Below are positions 6,356-12,263 of a stretch of DNA of 34,393 bases, in pieces. Position 1 is the stretch's first letter; every line of letters starts with the position of its first letter. The position numbers were made by a program, and so were the translations under genes. The notes beneath the pieces were generated by a model, which saw nothing but the letters and a program-made list of their open reading frames with translations, had not been told where the DNA came from and did not search any database. Origin of the DNA: a virus; the IMG/VR virus record IMGVR_UViG_3300033141_005366, positions 1 through 34,393 of that record. One strand, given 5' to 3'.

Positions 6356-6389
6356 AATAAAAAAGGCCAGCCGCGCATGCGGTTGACCT
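6356..6389 (-). terminator. intrinsic terminator after the 6395 gene
   Basis: On the minus strand AGGTCAACCGC (6389-6379) pairs with GCGGCTGGCCT (6374-6364) with one U-G and one mismatch, a 4-nt loop, and six T directly after. It begins six bases after the 6395 stop. Transcripts entering from upstream should end here, before element C and the 6294 gene. Confidence 0.75.
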
Positions 6390-6394
6390 GGTTA

Positions 6395-6736
6395 TCACGT
6401 TTCTGAGTTATCGAATGCCGCCGCTTCGGCGGCGGTCGGCATCCTGACGTCCTCGGGTTGCAGTTCGCAAGGGCATGGCCCACCCTCGCGAGCGGCTTGC
6501 TGAGCAGAGAGCCATTCGCGCCTCTCCCGGCCATCGGCTGTCTCGACCAGCCGGCAGTAATGCCGGCCGGAATTCGAAACATCGATGATTACCATCATTC
6601 CGGTGCCGGTAATCTCCTCTCTCCAATGGTTTCCAGTCCCAGACCAGCCGAACTGCCGGATGGAGATTCCATCCGTCATGGGACGCGCGAATGTGCGAGC
6701 GCCCATGCCTGTGCTTCTGCAGTCAATTATCATCAT
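6395..6736 (-). CDS. hypothetical protein downstream of element copy D
   Basis: A 113-residue protein beginning MMIIDCRSTGMGARTFARP. The centre reads IRQFGWSGTGNHWREEI and a beta-rich stretch (MMVIIDVSNSGRHYCRLVET), followed by a helix (REWLSAQQAAREGG) and a paired-Cys CPCEL motif. No family recognised. Two adjacent ATGs (6736, 6733) follow GAGG at 5 and 8 bases. It is followed directly by an intrinsic terminator. Confidence 0.72.
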   Translation of the reverse strand: MMIIDCRSTGMGARTFARPMTDGISIRQFGWSGTGNHWREEITGTGMMVIIDVSNSGRHYCRLVETADGRERREWLSAQQAAREGGPCPCELQPEDVRMPTAAEAAAFDNSET

Positions 6737-6752
6737 CTTCACCTCTTTTTAT

Positions 6753-6795
6753 CCGCCCTGTCCCCGGCGGCGGGCAACGAAGACGCCGGGACGCC
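6753..6795 (-). repeat. gene-boundary element, copy D (most diverged)
   Basis: A 43-bp copy. The S2 helix is shortened to five pairs (CCGCC 6773-6769 with GGCGG 6757-6753). S1 is UCCCGG with CCGGGG, a U-G in place of C-G. The upstream stem is GGCG/CGTC with a G-U. Substitutions mostly keep pairing possible. It lies 16 bases before the 6736 start. Confidence 0.75.
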
Positions 6796-6802
6796 GGTGA
6801 AT

Positions 6803-7012
6803 CTAGATGCTCGGCCGTGCGAGAGCCGCCCGGAGCTTGGCCGGTCCGGCCTCCAGCAACCGCGCGTATGCCTGCCGGTTGCTCGTGTGGTTCGCCGCCC
6901 AAGCTCCGCGATACGCCGCTTCGGCACGAGCAGGCCAGTTCCTGAGCAGCCACTCAACGTGGCCGCTGCCGAGCTCGGCTACCGCTGCCGCAAGGTCATT
7001 CGATGTTCTCAT
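6803..7012 (-). CDS. 69-aa hypothetical protein
   Basis: ATG 7012 is chosen because GGAG lies seven bases upstream and the preceding gene ends at 7035. The longer open frame to 7195 would overlap that gene out of frame. The protein is short, helical and Ala/Arg-rich (AVAELGSGHVEWLLRNWPAR, RQAYARLLEAGPAKLRAAL). No family recognised. Element copy D lies eight bases after its stop. Confidence 0.68.
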   Translation of the reverse strand: MRTSNDLAAAVAELGSGHVEWLLRNWPARAEAAYRGAWAANHTSNRQAYARLLEAGPAKLRAALARPSI

Positions 7013-7034
7013 TACAGTTCTCCACCCGAACGGG

Positions 7035-7403
7035 TCATTCTCCGTATCCACCTGCGTCCGCCCTCTCGATGCGTTGTGCAACGCGGCGGATATGTTCTCG
7101 CTCCGCCGCCAGGGCCGCCGCGCGGCCTTCCCAATCATATCCGAGCCCTCTGGGCCCGGTGATGGTTTGCCACAGCCCCGGTTTTGCGAATTCAAAGACC
7201 CTCAACGTTCCATTGATATGGAGCTCGCAGATCATTTGGTCCGCATTGATTTTCCAGACTCTCAGCCGGCCCGTATAAACCGAGACATCAATTTCCGGTT
7301 CAGCTTCAGGTACCGCCGCCGGGCTGCCTTTTTCGGCACAAGCCGAGGCCTGTGCCACCAGCCAATTCCTCGCATCTTTGTGCAAATCTGCATTCGTCAT
7401 CAT
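7035..7403 (-). CDS. hypothetical protein, first gene after promoter P1
   Basis: A 122-residue protein. The N-terminal helix is DARNWLVAQASACAEKG. A central beta-rich domain follows (IDVSVYTGRLRVWKINADQM, ICELHINGTLRVFEF), then a helical C-terminus (AALAAEREHIRRVAQRIERA). GGAG lies eight bases before ATG 7403, with a second ATG directly following. It is the first gene behind the strong promoter at 7444-7472. No family recognised. Confidence 0.75.
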   Translation of the reverse strand: MMTNADLHKDARNWLVAQASACAEKGSPAAVPEAEPEIDVSVYTGRLRVWKINADQMICELHINGTLRVFEFAKPGLWQTITGPRGLGYDWEGRAAALAAEREHIRRVAQRIERADAGGYGE

Positions 7404-7442
7404 TGTCAAGTCTCCTTTCTGTCCTCCCCACCTCGTCTATTA

Positions 7443-7595
7443 TATTATACCACATGCCGGGGCTTTTGTCAAGCTTTTTTTCGGTTTTTTTTCGGTTTTT
7501 TTGGAAGGGCGAAAGTGCCCCTGCATAAAACTTTGGGATGTAATCTTTTACGCCGGCGCCGCGCTCAAAAAATTTTTTTCGGGGGTCAGAAAAAA
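7443..7595 (-). repeat. 155-bp promoter repeat, copy 1
   Basis: Near-identical to 8470-8625. It contains, in minus-strand order, an A7T6-type tract, a short GC segment, three A-runs of 7-8 spaced by CCG (about 11-bp period), then the complete promoter P1. Scattered substitutions show it is an old duplication or under selection. Confidence 0.9.
7444..7472 (-). promoter_or_regulatory. promoter P1 (consensus, extended -10)
   Basis: TTGACA (7472-7467), a 17-bp spacer, TATAAT (7449-7444). The spacer ends in ATGTGG, giving a TGn extended -10. Upstream phased A-tracts would act as an UP element and bend the DNA. It drives the 7403 gene and those beyond. Confidence 0.9.
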
Positions 7596-7617
7596 CAATT
7601 TAGAGCTCCGATGTCTC

Positions 7618-7634
7618 AGCACCGGGGCGCCGGA
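7618..7634 (-). repeat. partial gene-boundary element (hairpin 1 only)
   Basis: CGGCGCCCCGGTGCTG on the minus strand resembles the first hairpin of the boundary element (GCG-CCCCGG-TGC with a G-U), 13 bases after the 7647 stop. The second helix is absent, and the P1 repeat follows. It may be a remnant left when the promoter repeat was inserted or duplicated. Confidence 0.4.
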
Positions 7635-7646
7635 AAAAGTGCGCCG

Positions 7647-7883
7647 TTACGGTGCGCCTTTTTCACGTCGTTCAACGCCTTGTATCGCTTGCCTTCGAGA
7701 TTCGGTTGGTATCGTCCGAATCACCCCGGCATTCCCCTGCACGAGCACGCCGTTCGCCAACCGGATAAGAGCTCCACGTCGACCCGGCCCGCCGTTGTAT
7801 TCCCCCAGACATTCGGCGCCCGCCGGCAATGGCGCCGAGCCCCAGTACAGATTCTTAGCTTTTGAGGGAGACATATCACCCAT
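7647..7883 (-). CDS. 78-aa hypothetical protein downstream of element copy E
   Basis: A Gly-rich, probably beta-rich small protein (NLYWGSAPLPAGAECLGEY, RRGALIRLANGVLVQGNAG, VIRTIPTESR). No family recognised. AGGAG lies eight bases before ATG 7883, immediately after element copy E. It is probably co-transcribed with the 8438 gene from P2. Confidence 0.68.
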   Translation of the reverse strand: MGDMSPSKAKNLYWGSAPLPAGAECLGEYNGGPGRRGALIRLANGVLVQGNAGVIRTIPTESRRQAIQGVERREKGAP

Positions 7884-7902
7884 TATTTTTTCTCCTGTTC
7901 TC

Positions 7903-7949
7903 GCCCGCCGCTGTCCCCGGCCGGCGGGCAGCTTGAGCGCCGGGGCGCC
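7903..7949 (-). repeat. gene-boundary element, copy E
   Basis: A 47-bp copy with an 8-bp perfect S2 (GCCCGCCG 7929-7922 with CGGCGGGC 7910-7903), S1 CCCCGG/CCGGGG, and upstream stem GGCG/CGCT closed by a G-U. It lies between the 7959 stop and the 7883 start, 19 bases before that ATG. Confidence 0.85.
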
Positions 7950-7958
7950 GGGAATACG

Positions 7959-8438
7959 TCAGTCAAGCCCTCGTGCAGCAAAGCCTCTCTCTATCCGCCT
8001 GCGCTTTTCCTCCTTTGCCTCCCGTCGTTCCTCGTCCTCTTGCGCGGCCTCCTGGGGATATTTACGTCGCCAGTTACGCAAGGCGATCCGGGCTTCCTCC
8101 ATGAGCTGCAAGCTCCCGACATAGTCGCGATCCTGTATTGCCCGCGCCCCATCCATCATTTTTTCGATGGCCAGGCGTTCTTTGGCTGCATCGGTCAGTT
8201 GGACTTGAGACTCACCGAGCAGCTGCCGCGCCGTCCGGGCCTCTTCGTCCGTGAGGCCAATATGGCCGAGGCGGTGGGTTACGCCACCCGAGCCCTTGCT
8301 ACGGATCTGGCACACATATCCGTAGTAGTCGCGTTGGACCACCTCGGCGAGTTCCCCGTCGATGAAGACGCGCACGTCCTCGCCCACCTTCTCGATTTGC
8401 ACTTCTCGTCCGTCATTCAGTTTCTTCAGGACTTGCAT
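7959..8438 (-). CDS. hypothetical protein, first gene after promoter P2
   Basis: A 159-residue protein. Residues 1-60 are beta-rich with a positively charged start (MQVLKKLNDGREVQIEK, VFIDGELAEVVQRDYYGYVC). A helical segment follows (LTDEEARTARQLLGESQ) and then a long charged, likely coiled-coil tail (EDEERREAKEEKRRRIERG). AAAGGAG lies before ATG 8438, and promoter P2 is 33 bases upstream, so high expression is expected. No family recognised. Confidence 0.8.
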   Translation of the reverse strand: MQVLKKLNDGREVQIEKVGEDVRVFIDGELAEVVQRDYYGYVCQIRSKGSGGVTHRLGHIGLTDEEARTARQLLGESQVQLTDAAKERLAIEKMMDGARAIQDRDYVGSLQLMEEARIALRNWRRKYPQEAAQEDEERREAKEEKRRRIERGFAARGLD

Positions 8439-8469
8439 TTGTATCTCCTTTCAGCCCTCATCCATCTAC

Positions 8470-8625
8470 TGTATTATACCACATGCCGGGGCTTTTGTCA
8501 AGCTTTTTTTCGGTTTTTTTTCGGTTTTTTTTGGAAGGGCGAAAGTGCCCCTGCATAAAACTTTGGGATGCAATCTTTTACGCCGACGCCGCGCTGAAAA
8601 AATTTTTTTCGGCGGTCAGAAAAAA
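8470..8625 (-). repeat. 155-bp promoter repeat, copy 2
   Basis: Second copy of the repeat at 7443-7595, containing P2 and the phased A-tracts. Its far end encodes the last codons and stop of the 36-aa gene at 8616. Confidence 0.9.
8471..8499 (-). promoter_or_regulatory. promoter P2 (consensus, extended -10)
   Basis: TTGACA (8499-8494), a 17-bp spacer, TATAAT (8476-8471), with the same extended -10 and upstream A-tracts (A8 CCG A8 CCG A7) as P1. It drives the 8438 gene. Confidence 0.9.
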
Positions 8626-8726
8626 AGTTTGATCAGCTCGGAAATCCCGTACAGCGCTGCCAAGAGCGCTGCTACCACGAACCCGAAGAGCCCCGTCTTG
8701 ATGACGCTGTAACAATAACGGTCCAT
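8616..8726 (-). CDS. 36-aa membrane peptide
   Basis: ATG 8726 is preceded by AAAGGGG at a good distance. The peptide is a short polar head (MDRYCYSVIKTG) followed by one hydrophobic helix (LFGFVVAALLAALYGI) and a charged/aromatic tail. It is too short for a family assignment. Its place after the tail genes would suit a lysis or virion-egress peptide. That is conjecture. The 179 bases upstream (8727-8905) show no other gene or convincing terminator. Confidence 0.55.
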   Translation of the reverse strand: MDRYCYSVIKTGLFGFVVAALLAALYGISELIKLFF

Positions 8727-8905
8727 ATCTGCCCCTTTCAATTGGAATTGGTTCGAACGCGACCGAATCACCCGCAGGAATCGAGCGTAGCGCCGGGACG
8801 ATTGAAAATCAAGTGAAATCCTGGTGGAATTCGGGCGGGAAAAAGTGCGGCCAGGGCGGCGATGCCGGCGGAATCGATCCTTGGCTCTCTCCGGTGAGAC
8901 CCGGA

Positions 8906-10099
8906 TCAATCGGGCACGAGCCGCAGACTCACATATTCGAGGCCGGGCGTGATGTACGGATTGTATTTGAGATTTGCGTCGAAGGGGAAGGGGAGGAAAC
9001 CGCTGGCATCATGCTCGATAACGGCACCGATGTAGAGGTACTTATAGTAGGCGCTTGAAACCGGCAGGTACTTCCAGAAACCGCCGTCATTCGCCCGGTA
9101 CCAGCGTAGCGTGAGCAGGGGCACGCGATGAAATGCCTGGGCCTGCCGCATCATTGTGCGGGTTATGACAGAGGGCATTTCGGCGAATGCCATGTAAACG
9201 AATCGAATTCCGGTCCATGATTCGATATGCGTATCGTTATTGGAGGAGTCTCGAATGAATGCGTTGGCGTCCTGGTACAGGCTGATGCGCAGCCACATCG
9301 AATGATTGTTGTAGGATGTGAGGTCGAAGAGGACGCCTCTGCGGATGACGCTTGCGTCGCTGTCGGGGCCCCAAGCCTTATACATCCAGAGAGTCGACTC
9401 AATGTCGTACGCTCCGTGGCGGTAATCTTGGATGGTGCATTCGGCCGGTTCGACGATTCGGCGTCCGAGTTCCTGCCAGGAGGTTTGATCATAGCCGTCT
9501 ACGCTCTCGTCGATATCGTCATATACCCAGTAATCGGCGGAGAGGAGGACGGGCTGCTGGAAATGAAGGCGGACGTGCGCTCCCTCCGCCTCGCCCGTAT
9601 CGTCGGTAACGTAAACATACGGCGTATACTCGTCACCCACGCGCGTGGCCGTCAATTGTATCGAGGCTTCGCCGTTGGTCCAATCGCCCGAGGCGATGGT
9701 AGTGGGGGAGAGATTGCAGTTCGGGGAGGAAATGGTACATTGATTATTGTATGTGGTATTTGGACCATAATCGGGCCGGCGGCCATATCGGTCGCCTTCG
9801 GCGTCCGGCTCCGATGCCCAGGCCTTGACGATGAAGGTGAACGCTTCGCCGGATATGATTTCGCCGTTTTCCCCGTTGGGTATCACCTGGATAGTGAGAT
9901 ACGTTTGAATTTCGGGCGGGTTGATGATGATCGTCCCGTCGTTTTCGTTCACGCCGGCGGTCTCTTCCTCTCCGCCGTAGGTTACATGGATTTCACCGGC
10001 CTCGGGCTGCTGTACCGTCGCGATGCGTTCGGTTTCTGCTTCGAGGAACACGAGCTTGCCATCGGAATCTCGGATGTAACCGGTCTCGGTCATTGTCAT
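8906..10099 (-). CDS. putative tail fibre / virion-surface protein
   Basis: A 397-residue protein at the distal end of the tail operon. Residues about 60-175 look Ig-like or beta-sandwich (IQTYLTIQVIPNGENGEI, AFTFIVKAWASEPDAEG, ASIQLTATRVGDEYTPYVYV). A larger aromatic domain follows (WVYDDIDESVDGYDQTSW, WLRISLYQDANAFI), ending in GLEYVSLRLVPD. It is rich in Tyr, Trp, Asn and Asp and has no signal peptide, fitting a structural surface or receptor-binding protein. Its ATG overlaps the upstream stop (ATGA). No family is recognised, so the role is inferred from position and composition. Confidence 0.7.
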   Translation of the reverse strand: MTMTETGYIRDSDGKLVFLEAETERIATVQQPEAGEIHVTYGGEEETAGVNENDGTIIINPPEIQTYLTIQVIPNGENGEIISGEAFTFIVKAWASEPDAEGDRYGRRPDYGPNTTYNNQCTISSPNCNLSPTTIASGDWTNGEASIQLTATRVGDEYTPYVYVTDDTGEAEGAHVRLHFQQPVLLSADYWVYDDIDESVDGYDQTSWQELGRRIVEPAECTIQDYRHGAYDIESTLWMYKAWGPDSDASVIRRGVLFDLTSYNNHSMWLRISLYQDANAFIRDSSNNDTHIESWTGIRFVYMAFAEMPSVITRTMMRQAQAFHRVPLLTLRWYRANDGGFWKYLPVSSAYYKYLYIGAVIEHDASGFLPFPFDANLKYNPYITPGLEYVSLRLVPD

Positions 10100-10722
10100 T
10101 CGCTATGGACAACGCCCACTCGCCAATCCTGCGCGGGCGTGCCGTAATATGTACCACCGATCTGCGTCACGAACAGATAATCGCCTTCGAATAGCAGGGG
10201 GAACAGGTCGTACCACGCTTTTCCGTGAACGTTATAGGCAGTTACGTCCTCGTTGTCATCGACGAGATGCACGCTGAGGCCCTGGTTGGCTCCGGCGTCT
10301 TCATTGGCGTAGGCGCGCTTGAGCGTACCGGGAGTTCTGCCGGCGGCCGCGAAGCCGACGCCATACCATGCATGTCCGATCTGGCATGTCACGAACACAT
10401 CGCCGTTCTCGAGACACGGCGAAAGCGTATTCCAGACGCTGGCATCGAGTGTGTGAACCGTAATCTCTTCGGTTTCCGTGTCTGCCGCGTTAAGCAGCTT
10501 CGCCTGTAGCATCGAACTTTCGCCGGCGTTTTCCTGTGCCCTGGCCCTCCTGAGCGCGACGGCCTGCAAGGCGAGCCTCCGCCTCAGCTCGCGGAGGTTG
10601 ATGGAGAGGCGCCTGCCGTTGACCTGGATGATGCCGTCGCCGACGAGCGGCTCGTTGATGGCATCGACGAGGTCATTCAGGCGGCTGCTGCCGGGGCCCC
10701 GGCGGAAACGTCTGAGCTTCAT
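10096..10722 (-). CDS. putative tail-tip / virion protein
   Basis: A 208-residue protein with a basic start (MKLRRFRRGPGSSRLND), then LVDAINEPLVGDGIIQVNGR, a helical link, and two similar beta-rich halves. Each half has a DxW...L...L..GD.....IG..YYG-type pattern (VWNTLSPCLENGDVFV and WYDLFPLLFEGDYLFVTQIG), an internal duplication. The start overlaps the upstream stop in TGATG. The Shine-Dalgarno GGAGG can pair with CCTCC three bases later, so translation is probably coupled to the upstream gene. Function inferred from position. Confidence 0.68.
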   Translation of the reverse strand: MKLRRFRRGPGSSRLNDLVDAINEPLVGDGIIQVNGRRLSINLRELRRRLALQAVALRRARAQENAGESSMLQAKLLNAADTETEEITVHTLDASVWNTLSPCLENGDVFVTCQIGHAWYGVGFAAAGRTPGTLKRAYANEDAGANQGLSVHLVDDNEDVTAYNVHGKAWYDLFPLLFEGDYLFVTQIGGTYYGTPAQDWRVGVVHSE

Positions 10723-11225
10723 CAGGAGGCGTCCTCCCGTGCCTTGAGCTCGCAGAAGAAGTTCGTCCCTACCGTTCCCCCCGTGCCGGTATTCACCGAG
10801 AGTTCGACGAAGAAAACATCGCTATCGGTGTAGTCTTCGGCTCCGCTGGTGGTTATCGTGGCGGCCTGGGCCTGCTTGTTGGTTGAGGAGCTGTTGAGCT
10901 CCAGGGCCGAACTGAGGACGGAAGTCGTGCCTTTCTTCAGGTCCACGCTGACCGTGCAGTCGCCGGCGGGCACCGCGACGAACCCGGCCTCGAAACCGAG
11001 CACCTCGCCCGTGGCACCCATGGCAATGTGTATGGGTGCGGTGACTTCGCTCGCACTGCCGATCTGCACGTAATTCTTGCGGACCTGCTGTTCGCACTTC
11101 GTGTATGCAATCGCCGCATTGGCATTGATGTCGGCGTTGACGATGCTTCCGGCGGGATACGCCATCTGCTGTGGCGTGATAGTGCCGGTCACGCGGAGGT
11201 CGCCTTGTACGAGTGCTCCTGCCAT
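10722..11225 (-). CDS. putative virion structural protein
   Basis: A 167-residue, Ala/Thr/Ser/Val-rich beta protein with the phage-typical start LVQGDLRVTGTITPQQM then GSIVNADINANAAIAYTK, a repeat-like segment seen in tail-fibre-adjacent proteins. The C-terminal part (FFVELSVNTGTGGTVGTNFF) looks like a beta-sandwich. AAGGAG precedes the ATG. Probably a tail-tip, fibre-base or decoration component. Confidence 0.7.
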   Translation of the reverse strand: MAGALVQGDLRVTGTITPQQMAYPAGSIVNADINANAAIAYTKCEQQVRKNYVQIGSASEVTAPIHIAMGATGEVLGFEAGFVAVPAGDCTVSVDLKKGTTSVLSSALELNSSSTNKQAQAATITTSGAEDYTDSDVFFVELSVNTGTGGTVGTNFFCELKAREDAS

Positions 11226-11246
11226 GATGTTCTCCTTGGCCGATTA

Positions 11247-11462
11247 TTATGGGTTGCAGTGGGTGATTCTGAAAGCGGCTGTCTCGTAAATTCCGTGAAT
11301 CCACAGGCCCGGCAGGTTAGCCGAGGTGGTGTGATAATACCTGGGCAATCGCAGGAACGAAGGTGCCTGCTTGTTGATTTCTCGATTCATCATGATGTTT
11401 CCCAGCCGATGCAGCATTGCCTGGTGATCCGGGGCGGTACTTCCGTCGCGATTCCGTGTCAT
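11247..11462 (-). CDS. 71-aa hypothetical protein in the tail operon
   Basis: A small basic protein (MTRNRDGSTAPDHQAMLHRL, then PRYYHTTSANLPGLWIHG). AGGAG lies six bases before ATG 11462, ten bases after the previous stop, so it is a regular operon member. No family recognised. It is probably a minor virion or assembly factor. Confidence 0.65.
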   Translation of the reverse strand: MTRNRDGSTAPDHQAMLHRLGNIMMNREINKQAPSFLRLPRYYHTTSANLPGLWIHGIYETAAFRITHCNP

Positions 11463-11471
11463 CGTTTTCTC

Positions 11472-12260
11472 CTAATCACTCAGATTGATATCGAGTGCGT
11501 TGAAATCGGTTTCAGGCCGAGCGCGGAAAGCCCGGACGCCGGCCTCTTTCTCCGCGTCGCTGGCGAAGGTCGGCAAGCTGCCGTCTTCGAGCTGGTAACA
11601 ATAGACGCTGTCCCAGGGCTGGCCGCCCGCGCCCGCAGGGTCTTCGAACTTCACCTGGAACTCATATGTAACCTCGTACGTCTGTCCACCGTCGCGCGAG
11701 CGCCAGCGGATGTCGTTGCAGCGGACCTGCCGTTCCTCATAGCCCTGCCATTGCACTGAATTCACGTGCCCGATATACAGGTGCGCCCAGCTTCGCGGTG
11801 AAGAGGTCTCGATGCGCGAGACGCGGAAGACGAGATCGTTGCCGTCGACGGTTACGACGGCCGATTGTTCCTCGGCCTCGCCGTCGCCATCCTCGTCGTA
11901 ACTGACGGTCATCAGGTTGCCGTCGATATCCTCGGTCACCTCGTAGGTCGTGCCTGCGGATCCGCCTTCGATGGTGAGTTCGGTTTCCGAGAACTCGATG
12001 CTCGGCCGGCGGTAGATGATTTCCACCTCGACGACATCGTCGGAAAGCGCCCGCGCGCGAAACTCATCGACGTAGATATAGCTGATGGTGGGATGAGCAT
12101 CGCCGCTGTTCGGCATTCCCTGGGCGTTGATCGCGTTGAAGAGCTTCTGCTGGCCGGTTCCGGTCGCGCCGCTGATGCGGGCGACGCGGACGGCTTCGTA
12201 GCCGGTGCGGCGAGTGAACCGCAATTCGCCGGAATCTACGATGTCGATGCTCGTGGCCAT
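11472..12260 (-). CDS. putative distal tail / tail-tip structural protein
   Basis: A 262-residue acidic, beta-rich protein directly after the tape measure, the position of a distal-tail protein. The N-terminal part (residues 1-80) has ELRFTRRTGYEAVRVARISG and YIYVDEFRARALSDD. A Gly/Asp-rich middle follows (DIDGNLMTVSYDEDGDGEAE), where the DEDGDGE acidic cluster could bind calcium. The C-terminal part reads WRSRDGGQTYEVTYEFQVK. GGAGTAGAGG precedes the ATG. Function inferred from gene order. Confidence 0.65.
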   Translation of the reverse strand: MATSIDIVDSGELRFTRRTGYEAVRVARISGATGTGQQKLFNAINAQGMPNSGDAHPTISYIYVDEFRARALSDDVVEVEIIYRRPSIEFSETELTIEGGSAGTTYEVTEDIDGNLMTVSYDEDGDGEAEEQSAVVTVDGNDLVFRVSRIETSSPRSWAHLYIGHVNSVQWQGYEERQVRCNDIRWRSRDGGQTYEVTYEFQVKFEDPAGAGGQPWDSVYCYQLEDGSLPTFASDAEKEAGVRAFRARPETDFNALDINLSD

Positions 12261-12263
12261 CCT

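Noticed and set aside
7560-7600. Terminator in the promoter repeats (CGCCG...CGGCG around A7T6)
   Set aside because: On the transcribed strand no T-run follows the stem. The A/T tract is better explained as curved DNA.
5051-7949. Boundary elements as integron attC sites
   Set aside because: The arrangement of one small gene per element is similar, but the GTTRRRY/RYYYAAC ends are missing and no integron-type integrase is present.
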